DNA of 64,000 bases from contig NC_135550.1 of the NCBI RefSeq assembly GCF_964340395.1, positions 30,662,676 to 30,726,675 on the forward strand, written 5' to 3'. Each line of letters starts with the position of its first letter. Position 1 is the first letter of the stretch. Positions 16,168-31,000 of this stretch are shown piece after piece. The notes beneath the pieces were generated by a model. The model did no database searches. It worked only from the letters and a program-made list of their open reading frames with translations, and was not told the DNA's origin. The stretch comes from Glandiceps talaboti (lineage: Eukaryota > Hemichordata > Enteropneusta > Spengelidae). Both the position numbers and the translations under genes were made by a program.

Positions 16168-19100
16168 CTATCATACAAGAGACAAAGACACAACATTTTA
16201 ATGTCAATACATTAAGTAGTACTAACTTTTTAGTACTTTTTTTTTTAATTTGATGAAATATCATTGGTACCTTTTACACAATGTTACTTTACTTCTTGGG
16301 GATTTATCATTTTTCTTTCCTGATTGTATTTCTTTTCCTATAATAATACTTTGTTAATCATATTTCAATGAGTATGTCTGCTACATCATGACTTACTCAT
16401 TGTGAGCCTATAGATTTGTGCTGAAGTTGGGAGAAAGATGCCTCTTCCACTTGTCTATAACTTTGTAAAGCTGAGCTCAAACAAAATGATTTATTAATGA
16501 ACTTTGGTTTTGTGCACCAGTGCACTAATTTCAATTTTAGAATTACTATAGTTACTTAGTTTCAATGATGGTGATCAAATTGGAAAAAAACAGAAGACAT
16601 TTAAAACTTACCTGCACTTGCTGCAGTAACTTTGTTGTTAATTTCATGCTCTGGAACTCATCTAAAGGTACATTGAAATGATGGATAGGAACTCCTGTTG
16701 ATGTACAATATGGGCCATACATACAATTCAGGATTATTATTTATATAGCGACAGATAATTTAAAACACAACACTTTGAATTCATACATAAACAATTGGAC
16801 ATTTCAGTTCAATGAAATAACTTTATCCCAAATGGACATTTCTGTCCAAAAATCCAAATATGTTGAATAAAACAATATAGGATAGATTTTAAGAAATCCT
16901 TACAAACAAAATCTGGTTTTACAGTAGTAAATATTATAACATATCAACACTTTGTGGAAAAAAGAACTCTGTAACTTTGGGTGTATTAAAATTTAAGAAA
17001 CCAAGAACTTTCCAGTGACATTTATAAAACCAATAGCTGTTTTTGTCTTACCTTCTCGTCTCCTATTACTCATATCAGTGGCCATGCCATACAGTAGTCT
17101 CAATAACTGTAGTACATCATCCACTGTACAAGCTGAAGGATCAGTTCTGTTCTTTAACGTAGGCATGTCGGTATCACTCAGGATTCGACTAGATCTAGTA
17201 GCTATTGGCTTGTGTTTGGGAGATGAAGGTTTAGAACTAATACCACAGAATTCCTGACATGGGAAAAGAGAGAAGACATTGTAAGTCAAGTATCAATGGA
17301 TACAGCCTTATTTTGTTTGGTTACAAGAATTTGAAAGTATGTATCCTGTGGAGCAAAGTGTCTCAATTTCTTCATATCATGTTCATTTGATTTCTAGCAT
17401 GAGGAAAACTCTAGCTTTCAACAAGAATTACATAAAAGTTTTGGAAAATCTGTGTCAAGGTGGGCATCAGCTGACTACAAATTATATGAGACCCATTTCA
17501 TCTTAAAAGTCTGATTATCTGGTTTGTAAATATTCATATTTATTTTACCTAAATGTCTATGAATTACTGACATGCTTTTGGTCAGGTTGTGTCGACAAAA
17601 CATTTAACAATTCAAACATGACGTTAGTATGGACCACAGACAAAAATACCACAATGGCAGTCAGACTGTAAGGTATCAGAAACTGACCTTGTACGCTGCC
17701 ACTAATTGAGAACAATTCCTGTTTTTCCTGATATTCTTAGGTGTTCCAGTCAGCTTCCACCTCCTAAGGAAGTGAATATCAGCATTTCTTTGAAGGTATG
17801 TAATCAGTTCTGACTTAGGTAAGTCATCTGTTCCAAGATGACGTTCCACAAATGATATTGACCACCGACCCTGTGAATTACAAAAAATGAGGATGTAAGT
17901 TAAACTTAATATTTTTTGGGCTGTCTAACATTATTGTTAGCAAAAGTAATGACAGTCTGCTCCTGCATGAAATAATAAACAAAACATTCAATAACAAGCC
18001 CTTCCATGAGTCATACTTCATCCACTTGTAGTATGAAAAGTCTGGTGTCTACTATTTTGACCAACACCATTTTACTTCTATATCTGTGACCTATCACCAA
18101 AAAATTGGGATGTAAAGTTAAATTGGACGGAAGCTGTAGGAGCACTATTTTTTTAATTGTTCTAAACGTGACTGTGTGAATGTTCTTACCCCTGCATTTT
18201 CCGAATCAGGAGAACTGTCTTCTGGTTTCATTTCACGATAGGTTATACTGTGAGAGTAGAGGGAGAAAAAATACATTTATTCCATCAAATTATTACAAAT
18301 GTAATGGTCCTGAACTTGCCATAAGTAGGTTATCTGGAATACCTTATTCATTTTACTAAAAATACATGATAAATCCTGATGATATTTTTTCTAACTTTAT
18401 GTTCATAAAGCTAAATAAGCTGACAACAAACTTTAACAATGTTTTACAAAAGTTAAATATAATCTTAATCATTTCACTATGAAAACTAGCACCTTTCAAC
18501 ATACTGTCATAGAATTTTATCAGGTTGAAAATGAGAAGTATTACAATGGAAAATAAAACTATCCTCAGGTGATATTACTCACGTGTATGTAGGTTCCCAT
18601 ATTCTTCTAAGTCTGTCTTGTTTGGTACCTACAGCAGTTCTAGTGTACAACTTTTGTACATACTTAAATACTGTGGATTCATGGTCTTCTAGCTTTGCTT
18701 CTGTATCCTCAAGCTATTCAACAAAACATTCAGATATTTATATTCCATCTTTCGATTTTCTTGATGAAACTTGCTATGATGCTCAATTTTCGGTAGGATT
18801 AAAGAATACTCAAAACTTGCCAATTTCTTCTTTTACTCCTTTTCAGACCCATGTTATATGATAAAGGATGTAAAATTCATGATCAAAATTGCTGGTCAAA
18901 CTATCTGGAGTCTGACAGGTGATCATTCTTATCTGATACTTTCACTTGTCACATACCAGACATCAAAGTTGTACTTGTAAAATTAAATATAAAAGACTTA
19001 CCCCTGGAAGTCCAGGTCCTCTGATAAACAATGTCAGCCTGGGAGATGGAATGGTCTCAGCTTCATCTCTATAAGTACTTTCAGCTGAACCTACAAATGT

Positions 19101-22100
19101 AAGCATAAACAAATAATGTTAGAAATACTATACACCAGACCATTACACTTATATTCCCTTTGACCCACTAATATGACATTTCTTTTGACAAGTTAGATGG
19201 TATCATATATAACTTGACATTTGCTTGAAATAATGCCCTCTGTGACAATGGTAGTAATCCATCATTCTATTTAACATTGGATATTAAGTTGAAACAGCTC
19301 CCTCTATGGCCACTGTAGAGATACATCATTGTAACTTTGGATATTGGGTTAAAACAGCACCCTCAATGGCTACAGTAGTGATAATCATTGTTACTTTGGA
19401 TATTTGGTTAAAAAAGCGCCCTCAATGGCTACAGTAGTGATAATCATTGTAACTTTGGATATTTGGTTAAAACAGCGCCCTCAATGGCTACAGTAGTGAT
19501 AATCATTGTAACTTTGGATATTTGGTTAAAAGAGCACCCTCAATGGCTACAGTAGTGATAATCATTGTAACTTTGGATATTTGGTTAAAAGAGCACCCTC
19601 AATGGCTACAGTAGTGATACATTATTTCAGCTGCATACTATCACTTAGCCTTGCCATCAAGAGGTCAGTAGGTTTCAGATGGTGTATGAAAATGACATCA
19701 AATTCACTTGTTATCCAGCACTTTTCAGTCCTAGCATAACACAAGTATATAATATCAGCCATGTAATACTTACCAGGTGATGGTATATCGACATCCACAG
19801 TTTGTTGAACGTTAGTTCTACCAGGTCTAGGATCAAAGGCTGGTACAAGGGCTGAAAACTGTCTTTTTAGGACATACTCATCATCCCATGTTCTTCTCCT
19901 TCCACCTCTAGCTTCATAGTCTTCTTCATCCTGTTTGTAAACATGAAAGCAGTCAGTTACAAGTTTTACTGTTTGACTTATAACATGGTTGCCAATTTAT
20001 GACATTTAGCATGCATGGTTACAAGGAGTCATATCAGGAGAACATTAGAATATACTGAGAAGTTCATGGTTTCTCCAATTCTAGTAAGTACTAATTATCA
20101 ATCTTCCTATTGTATGATTGTCAAGAATAGTGTTTTAACATTAACAATACTTCAATCAGACAGAATCACACTATATGTACATGTACATATATAATTCAAC
20201 ACAAAGGAAACTGACAGAAAAGTTTCACTGACAGCTGAAAACATAGAGGGTAACATCAAATTGTTGTGATTTGTCCATCCTATTTACAGGGTCTACATCA
20301 TGCTTTGTGGCATTGCAATACAGAAAATATACTGGTTTATCTTTACTTAGTGAGAGAGGACCACAAAATTAACAATTTGACTCTTGAAAACATCAGTTAT
20401 ACATAACTGGACATGCAGTTGTAAGACTACAAAATGACTGAACACCCAAAAACAGCGATATTATCATGCAATTGAATTGTGTACAGTAATTATCCATACT
20501 GATCTTGCACAAATTAAGACACTTGTATCTGTTTTACTTATAAGCAAAATGTAAGACACACATAGAACTTGTATACAAAGAAGTCTAAAAAATGCACCAG
20601 TGATCAGATTGAAAAGTACCCAGTTGGAAGAAGCAATGTCATTTCTGGACAAATTAGGAGTCACTTGTTGTGGTAGAACACTATTACACATGCCTTAGGT
20701 GTGTCTGTGTTCAATCTGCTTAGAATGTGTTTCAGGTGGTGATGCCAACTTCTCTGCATAAATGATTTGTAATGAATGGGCTACAATTCAAAACTGAATG
20801 AAAAGTATGCACATTATCTACACAGAGATACAAAGGTACAGCAAGTATACCATGTGACTTTCAGATAACTAGTAGGTTACGATACTTAGATATTATGATA
20901 CTATGAATGCTTTGTGTTCCATTACGATGCTGAGAATAATTATAATTAACTTAGATATTACTTGGATATCAATATCAAAGTTCAGAGCTAAACAAGCGTT
21001 GTGGTTCTAAAAGAAACACCATCACACAGTAATATTACCACTAGGAATTTCTTGGACATTTGCTTTGACTCCTCTATCCTTGCATCAAAAATACCAACTT
21101 TCCTGCTATTATCAGCTATTTGATTGATATCATTCCACTATCTGTTACAAGTACAACATATCAACAGCTGATTAAGCTATATCAGTGCAATATTATGTAC
21201 CTGTCTCCAGCATAAAGCAACCTAACTATGTAAGCCCACGGCACAGTAATAACAACTTTCCAGCTACAGTCAACTGTTGAATTAACATCAATGATATAAT
21301 CATACTAATATTCTATATGCTACAAGATAACAGCTACTACAGCTATCTCAGTGCAAATCCCTCTACAGAGTGTACATCTATCTTGCTTCACTACAGTGCT
21401 ACTGCTTATATTAATACAAAAGACAAGCAAACAAAACTCTATTTCTGAAGAGTAGAAAATTGCAACTTCAAAAACATACCATACTTTTACAAGGATGAAA
21501 GTTTTTATAGAGCAAAGAATTGTAAGCTTAAAACTACAATAGCATTGTTACATATATTACCTATAGCTTTCATTTATCTAAACAAAAGGAAGATGAAATT
21601 TATACTGGAGTATGAAGAATATCAAGTTTCAGAACTTACCAAGACTTCTTCATAAAGTTCTTCCTCATCTTCATTCTCATCTTCATTTTCATCATCGTCA
21701 TCATCAGGTTCAGGTAAATCTTCATCGTCCTCTAGCTCTGCTAGGAGAGTGCTGGCACGGCAACTCTCCAGGAAATCATCGCTCTCACTAGAGGACGTCA
21801 GACTCATGGTGAGTCCTGTACACAAGCTGGCAGCAACTGTGGATGTAGTGTTAACTGTGTTAGCTGCAGCTTGTGAAGTGGTCAACGTGACGCTAGACCT
21901 GGAGCTGCCACTGGTTGTCAAGTTGGGCAGGCTCTGTGTGCTGCTCCACACATTACCTGGGAACAGTAACAACAATGGAAAAAATACCGTGCAATGCAGG
22001 TGTGCCGTTTTCAATTTTACCCCCACCAAAAATGAAAAAAAAAATTGATGAAAAAATTGATGAAGGAGAAAGCTTGGATGATGCATGCCTTAAAAAATTG

Positions 22101-25100
22101 GGGAAACCGAAATCAGATAAGCCTTCATTGAAGACAGGGCCCAAAACTGGTCATGGCAAAGCTATTATGCAAATCTAAATGGTGTCTCTAGATACAAAAC
22201 TTCATAATTTACTGACCAATTTGCTATTTGACCTTGAACATGGAGGTCAAAGTCAAAGGTATAAAAAGAAAGCTAACCTTTGGGGTATAGACATTTACAT
22301 AGAGTCTTTGTGTCTTCAACTTCTTGAGTTAACATAGAAAAAAAGATTCATTTATTTGACCTTGAAAATGTTTATCAAGGTCAATGATCAAAGCTCGTAT
22401 TTGATAATATGGGTGTAGGCACTTGAATGGAGTCACTACATATTACATTTCCAACGTGATGACGCATATTGAGAAATTTAACAACAAATATGGCTGCCAT
22501 TCAGCCATATTTGATTCAGTCGCAAAACGTGCATATGTCTCACATAGCATGTTACCTCTGTGCCAAGTTTGATTGAAATCAGTTGGTGCATGCCAGAGAC
22601 ATGATAGTGAATGCGCACATGGACGGACGGACGGATGGACGCATGGATGGATGGATGGATGGACACACGGAACCAATCAAATAGCCCTCCGGGTTGTGCC
22701 CTTTGGGAGCTAATAAGCTATGAATAAAGCAAGTCTCTATACAAGACAATGTCCCAAATCAGAAATTGAATACCAAAAATTCTCATATAGTTTTGTTGAA
22801 AAATCTAACTGAGGTGCCACACTAAAAGATTCAAGCTGTTTTCCATACTCATTTACAAAAGATATATAGCTTTGTTGACATTCAAGAACTCACTTCATTG
22901 AGACTCAAAACTTTGAAATTCAAAGATGTAAATACTACACTCCTAGTTTACACATGTCATGTCTGACATTTGCAAGAAATTATATTATCTTGAGATTAAA
23001 TTGAGTCCATTGTAGATTTCAACCTATAATTAAATCTTCAATGATTTATACAAACTTTAAAATGGCAGCACATCAGCTAAATTTGATAGGATTAAGCTGT
23101 ACACCTCTTTGAATCTTTATGTACTGGTTAAAAGCTTTCATGTTACTATATTGTATATGTCTTCTGTTGTAAGCAAGAAAATGCTTTATTTGAGATTTTA
23201 CTTTTAACATTTCACCTCAAAGATTCAGGTCACCTGAAATATTCTCAATAGAGAGTTCACCCATGGCAATATACACACTTGAATTGTGTGCATGTGTTAC
23301 TGTTTCAAAGAAAAAATTGATATCTTAAACTGGTAGCCATTTGCCAAACTTAGATCAGGTTGTGAAACAAAGAAATATATGTCTACTAAAGGTTCTAATC
23401 ATTGTACAATGTTCAAACATTGCTCTAATCAGCCCAAGCATAGCTTTGTAATGGCTATGGACAAAAACTGGCATAGATGTATGAAATGAACCCATAATTT
23501 ATCAGGCCCATAAGTGTAGCTAAAAACAGAGTGAAAGGGTAAAGCTTGGTGTTGCAGATATATAGACATGGGGACAAGGGAGCTTAGCAAACTCTACAGT
23601 ATCGCTACAAAATGAGCTGTCTCTTGTAGGTTTGTGATGACAAAAATACCAACTGATTACACACAGGCAATGAATTAATTACAACTGAATAACAAAGGAT
23701 AAAAAACACTCAAGGAATTCAAAAGGGGTTTCATGATATTTGTCTAAGGTCACATACAAATCTTCCATTTGTTAATGAGTCTAATTCATTGCACAATATT
23801 TATGTGCATCAAAAATCTAAAGAAATGCAACAACCAAACAATGTAGCCTGGCATGAAAAAACTAGAATGGACATCTGTTGCCTGAGGCTTTGTGGATGGA
23901 AACTGTACAAGAGGCTTTGTGGATGGAAATGGTATATATATATATATCAAAATATCATTATAAAATTTTGATTTCAAACATAGAATGATGATTTGCTACT
24001 TCCTGAAATATAAAAAATCCATCATATACTAACACTCATGAACTCCATGGTACAGTTCTCTAACTAAACCAACTTTCTTAGTACAAAGGTAGACTTAGAA
24101 ATCTACTGAAGTAGGGAATTCTAGGTGTCATAAATTTCCTTGTCATCATCTACCTACATGAATTCAAAATTTGCATGATCTCATCCACAATGCCTCTGCA
24201 TCAAAATAACATTTTAGAATCACTGTACATGTACATGACAGCATGGACATCTACTAAAAGATGTGTATGCATCAAACAGACTAAACAAACATGTGATGAT
24301 ACTTTGACAACGAATGAAAGCTCTGATTTCAGGTCTTATTGTCGTATCAATTGGCATTCAAATTAAACTTCCAAGCAATAATGCTCTATGGTAATTTTTG
24401 TACACTAATGCCTTTCTCTTACACACTGCAAGACACTTGTAATTTTGAATCAAGTAAACTATTTACACATCTGAACTTCTTTGTATAACTACACTTACAA
24501 TATATAATATACAATTGTTCTCACCAAACTGTGATACAACAAATTTGAACTTACTATAATTTCTTTAACACTTCCATGAGACATGCAATATTACAAATAG
24601 AATACATATAACTTACTGTTGGATGGTACTGTAGTAAAGGGAAGTCGACCCAGACTACCTGCTGTTCCTGCACTACTACGCATCATATTATTGCTAGCAC
24701 CACCAACCATACCACTGCTGCGACGAGCTACAGCAGCAAAGGTTTCCAGCAGATTAGTTGCTGGACTGCTAAGATTTGGTACACTAACACTCATACTACT
24801 AGTACTGGTTGCTGAAGAAGGTTCTGCAAACAAACAAATCACATTCAAGTTTTCCACTGCATTCTTTCACTTAGTCTGTAATATACAGCATATCATGCCA
24901 TCATACAAGATACCACTTCAAATTAAAGAGAAGCCCGGTTAGGGCTGTACAACACAAAGTATCTAAGTTATATAGTCTTCTCTTTCAGTGTGATATAAGC
25001 ATATCCACTATTAATCAATTGTTTGTCAAATAAAACATTCTCACCTGAAATAAAGTTGAAGGGATTTGAAATCTTACCTGATGTGTCTTTAGAATCCTCA

Positions 25101-27977
25101 GACACTGTACTCTCTAGTGGTCCCTTACTTTTCTTTAATTTATTATCATCTGGAAAAAATAATGACATTATTTTCATAGAAAGCAGTTAATCACCCATAC
25201 TTTCCACAGTTCAGTGACGTTTGCACAATCTTGATCACAATTGTATTCCTTTCTGTGTAATACATGTACTTGTGATACACTTCTTTCTTTATTAACTGTC
25301 TCTTTGAGGAATTAAAGTGAAATATCTATCATTCTGAAACATTCTCTTCATTGAGAATTTGAATTCGAGGACACAAGGAATTCAGAATGTTCATATTGAA
25401 AGAGTTAAGCGCTATTATAGCTCTTTTCTTACCCGATTTCTTAATAGTTGCACTTTCTATAGGAGTGGCTGCAGTAGCACCAACTTCACCTAGAGCTGCA
25501 GCAGCTGCACCACCTTCACTAGACAGTGCTGCAAGAACACCTTCTGCTACAGCAACAGCAGCTGCAGCATCACTTGAGGTTAATACATCTGTAGCAGAAG
25601 ACAAAGTTTCTGTTAGTAATGTCAAGTACATAGAAGCCCTTAACAAAAACACTGCATTCACATTATGGTGTGTCCTATAAGGACATTTCACATCTCCTTT
25701 TCTCTTGTTTATGCAACAATGTATTAAGTATTTTTCTTAACTTTAAAAAAGTGACAACTAAATTTTAGTAAAAAATATGACAAGACGACAGGACAGGACA
25801 GGACAGGACAGGACAGGACAAGACAAGACAAGACAAGACAAGACAAGACAAGACAAGACGGCACAAATAAGCACAACTTGGGTTAAAAGGTATGTGACAT
25901 GTAATGAGCTCACTTGCACAGAAGCATTCCAATTACACAATCACAAACAACCCCTTTTTACCTTTGAAAGTTGCCTTTCCTTCTGCATCAGCACTCAAAG
26001 TGGGACTAGAACTGCTCTTTTTACTAGCCAGTGAACTGGTGCTACTGACACCCTTGGCTATAGAGCTACAAGTAGTACTGGTAACTTCTGTCTTCACCTT
26101 AGGGGCTTGCTTGCCTACTGCTGCACTTTCACTGATTGGAACATGAGATGGAGCCAGCTGCAGGTCGTACTTGCCCTCGGCACCCATACGATACGAGTTA
26201 GAACCACCATGATCCCAAGTTACGTCAACCCACCCTTATGAAATGGACAGAGATAAAAATTTCAATTGACTTAAGATATGGCCTAGTGTTTGCTACTATA
26301 GTATCAAGGATACATTGTCATGACAATCACTATTATAACATTGATTAAATGATTGTGCAAATATACAGGTGTCTCCCCAGGTCTTTATAGAGTGGTGAGT
26401 TCCAACCTATGAGTTTTGGACAACAATGAATGGCAATTAACCAAACAACATAATAAGCTTTATTATGTCAATTTCCAACATTCCCTCATTATTTTCTGGG
26501 TATCACTGACACATAACATGGAATGATTTCTTTAAATTCATTTCACGATGTCAGCATAGTGCACAATGTGAGCGGGATACATCTGCATGACATAACCCCC
26601 TCTAGAGGGCGATCTTTAAGAGTGACATACAGAGCCTTGGGAAGGAGTTGTAAACACTACCACATGAAAGATGACAAAAAATGTGGGAAAATAATCATTG
26701 TCAAACAGCTTTTAGCATCTTTCCATTAAACAATACATTTTCATTATCATTATGAGACTTTATTTAAACTCAATAGATGGTTGCACATCACTCAATATAG
26801 AGTATTTACATAAATGAAATGCTATATCTAACCAAAACAGTGGGCTATGAGAGAAGTGACTAGATGGCATTGTTGTAACACCTTCCCATGGTCTGACAAT
26901 ACCATGGGCACACAATAAATTGGTGACATGCAAGGAAAGATACAGCCAAACAGCAAAGCTAATGAATCAGATATGACACGGTCACACCACAGGGCTAGGA
27001 ATTGACAGAGACAGCATGATTCACAGGATGCAGACATTTTGTCATGTATGAGAGCATTCTTAACTCAGCAGGTGGATGGATGAGTTGATATGTATGTGTC
27101 ATTATAAATTGTATGATAGCTGACATTGACAGCACTAATTGAAGACTCAACCTACAGGTATGACGACCAACTATACAACTAATTACAACTTTACAGATAT
27201 ACGATATATCTCAACATGATCCACACTTCACATGCTCCCTTGGTATTCAAGTTTTAACAAAATATTTCTCACATTGTTCACTACCCAAAAAACCTAGTAC
27301 ATTCCCTGATTGTGGTCATCTATCAAGAAACAACCTACCAATATATTTTCAGTTTACTTAACTCCATTCTGCCAATGTCATCATAGTCTTCCAAACTCAA
27401 CCAATAACATTCCTTCCATCACTTACCATATGAATGGTGACCCCCACCCTATGATCATGATATACTCTATACCAAAAAAACCTACAAATATATTAAACAT
27501 CTTTTCATTGCCCGCCTGTCTGTCTGTAATTACCATTCACTAAACTCACTTGATAAATCTCCAACTGCTAACCCAATGCCCTTCGTTACTGTTAATATTT
27601 TACCCAGCTGACTTGCTACATTTTCCCCCCAGTGCTTACCATTATGCAATTCTCCTGTAACAGTACCTTCTTGTGGTGGGCTTCCATCCTGATCCCTCCA
27701 CTTCCAGTCCATCCCTCGTACAACACGGGCACCAACTGACATCTGTCTTAGCACCTGTGATCTCACCAATCTCCTCTGTCTTCTGAGGTTGGCTTCTGCT
27801 TCTTTGGCAGCCTTGCCTATAACAAGACAGTGATATATTTTACTTCTGTTTCCTTTTTTTTTACTTTTCACTTTAAATAACAGCAATTTTATAGCTTGAA
27901 GTGATTTTTGCTTTGTCATCCGATGATCAGGGTGACTGAAATAACTATATATATATATGTGATATTACAGACGATGT

Positions 27978-28024
<47 letters not shown>

Positions 28025-31000
28025 TATCTATTATTTATTTATCTACAGTAAATGAAAACAAAACAGCTTGAATTTTCTTCTAGTTTCATACCTCAGGAGG
28101 CATTATCAAGAAGTTTACTATTGATATATAATATATGACCCATATTTCAATAGTTTCATTTTCCAAACATCTAATTATCTCAATTGATCTGTTTTCCTAG
28201 ATATCATGAAATAACTATAAGTGATTAGATATAAATCACACTACAACACATTGCTATAAACACTGCTTACCAAGCTGATCTTCACAAGCTCCAGTGACAG
28301 TACCATAAATCTCAAATCCAGAGAGGGATAAGTAGTGTGTCTGTCCACTGGCATTCTTTCCCATTTGTTGTAATCGTATGTGTCTCCATCCTTGCTTCTC
28401 TTCTTGTACATTCTCAATGGGCCATGTGGCTGTTGACCTGTTACATAAAACACATCAAATTAATCTCTCTGTATCGCTGTTTTCGGATTTGCACATTTTC
28501 AATACATTATCTATATGATAGAGTTCAAATAATTTTCACTTCCTCGAAACGTTATTTTTGGCCCACCACTTTTCTTTGCTATTGTGTTATTGCAGTGGGC
28601 ACAATGCTTGTCAACATCTGAATGTTTAGCAATTGTCATTATTATAGATAAATACAAAATATAACTAATATGTATATACAACTTATAAGCAGTAAATTTT
28701 CAATGTCGGTGTAGCTGATTCTAACACAGATACATCAAGAAATATTTTACACTTGCTCAACAGTTTGACCAAGTGTGGATTAATTACACACAACAACAAG
28801 TTCAGAAGACCACACAGAAATAAATGATATATATATATTGAGTTCAAAATGATATCAGCCCCAGTTGCTTTATCATATACCTACCCTGGTTCATTGAGTG
28901 AACAGTCATCAGTATGGGTATAAAGAGTTGTCCAGTTATGACCATCTTTGGAGACTTGGAATAACCAATTCCTCAATGCTGATCTACCATAGCCACGTGC
29001 ATGACGTAAAGTGTACCCTGATGGAATAACCCATAAACCAAGATCTACTGCAAACCATGCATTCCTGTTGGAAGAAAGTAACCAATATCATAAATAAATT
29101 CATTTGTGAAATTCTACCAGAAATGCATGTACTTTAGTCAGACAACATAACAATATATTTACATATACATGTACTTACATTAATAAAATTCAAGGCTTCA
29201 AGGATGAAGAATTGTCCTAACTCCTGACACAAGAGGCCCAGAGAGAAGATTTTATTCGTTCACATCTTTGAAATCACTTCAAAGATGAAGCAATAGTATT
29301 CAATGTGCATTTTACCCCAGATTAAGAGTGAGGTGAAAGCCTATACACCTATTACACAAATGGAGGGCTAGGGCTGAGTCTGGAACATAATTAAACAGGT
29401 ATGAGTCACTTACTTGTCATCATTTGTATGGCAGTTTAGTGCTGATGCATCTCTACTCAGCATATCTTCTAGTCTTCCATAGGGTAGATTTCTACCTTCA
29501 GATGAACTGATAGCTACTAATCCATACTGTCCAGGATTCACCCACTCATATGCTGACCTGTAGAATCAAAGATGGAATCTAAGTTCCTCATCTACAAATG
29601 TGTAAATCAGTTGACAAAATATCATCCAATATCAAAGGTCAAAGAAAACCTACCACTGTACAGGTTGCTATTGATATAAACATTTCACAGGATGAGATGG
29701 TCTCTATAACCAGAAATGTTGTCAAAGTAGAAAGAATTACATGAGACATCACATGCATACTACAATACTAAATTAGTTGCCATCACTTCAAATCAAAAGT
29801 TTACCCTTCAACGGAACTCCCACAGTAGATAAAGAAAACAATCATTTATCTTTGAGATACTTGGCAGATAGAGTAGATTAGACATCATCCTCTTCTTGTA
29901 CCCCCATCCCTCCACATTCCCAAAGTAATGACAAAAGAAAATAAGAGATCTGTGACTTACTTTGCATTTGTTCCTACCCAGTAAATAATACCATTCTCAT
30001 CAAAGTCTCGTTGATGACGGAAAATGAGGGCAGGTCCTTCTTTGGCACGTTTCACAAAAGTAAATGACGTCCTATCAAAGTCATACCACTGCTTTGCAAC
30101 CTGTGAAGACATAACCAAACATCAAATACATACAGCAATCTTTCCTCCAGCTTTCTTGGTTGAAACTGGAGTATCACACACAAGTGAATCAATGCAGATC
30201 AAAACATATCGATGTACTCATTTTTATTTTGAATATTTTTTAGACATTGAAAACAATTTTTAAATTAAATTTTGAACTTATCAGCAAGATTATCTGAGGC
30301 ATTGGTACACTATCAATAGTTTTATACCTACCATTTTCAATAGATATCTCTCCAAAGTTCCTACAGTAGTTAATGGTTCCATCTTCAGAGTTCTACCCGT
30401 CCTTTCTATCAGAGCCATTTCACCTGATGCTCTCTCCAGTCGAAACCTGAGTCTTCTCGTTAATACCTTACAATGACAAAACAAAATCAATGGTTACACA
30501 GATGTAATATTTTAGCATGGCATGATTAATTTCAATCCTAACAGTGATAATGTACATCACTTGTATAAAAAAGTGATGAAAGATTTTGACAAAGTTGACC
30601 TGTGGTAATAATAAACATTACTTTTCTGACAAGTATTTACCAATATGCTACAAAATAGAAGAGATGTTATTTTGTCAAGAACTGATTTCATTGATATGAA
30701 GTCTGTCACTGTCCAGACAGTAGCTACAAGTGTAAATCTCTAATACATAATGAGTGTAACAGCATTTAGTACAATGTCACAATAAGGGTTTCATCTTCAT
30801 TTTACACTCAACATCAATCAGAGCTTTCCATTTTTTTATGCAATAACCTAAATTTCCTTTGTTCAAATGTGTGTGACCCATGATATAGTCATAATGAATG
30901 TAACAGTACAGTACAATGTCAGCATTCATAAGCTCAAAGTCTGATCTTTATACAGGACTATAAGCAACATGGGGTGTATTACCAATTTCATTCCATCATT

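Noticed and set aside
21749-22178. Plus-strand frames opposite HECTD1 exon 29 and into the intron
   Set aside because: Antisense to a confidently spliced exon; no independent start or splice signals.
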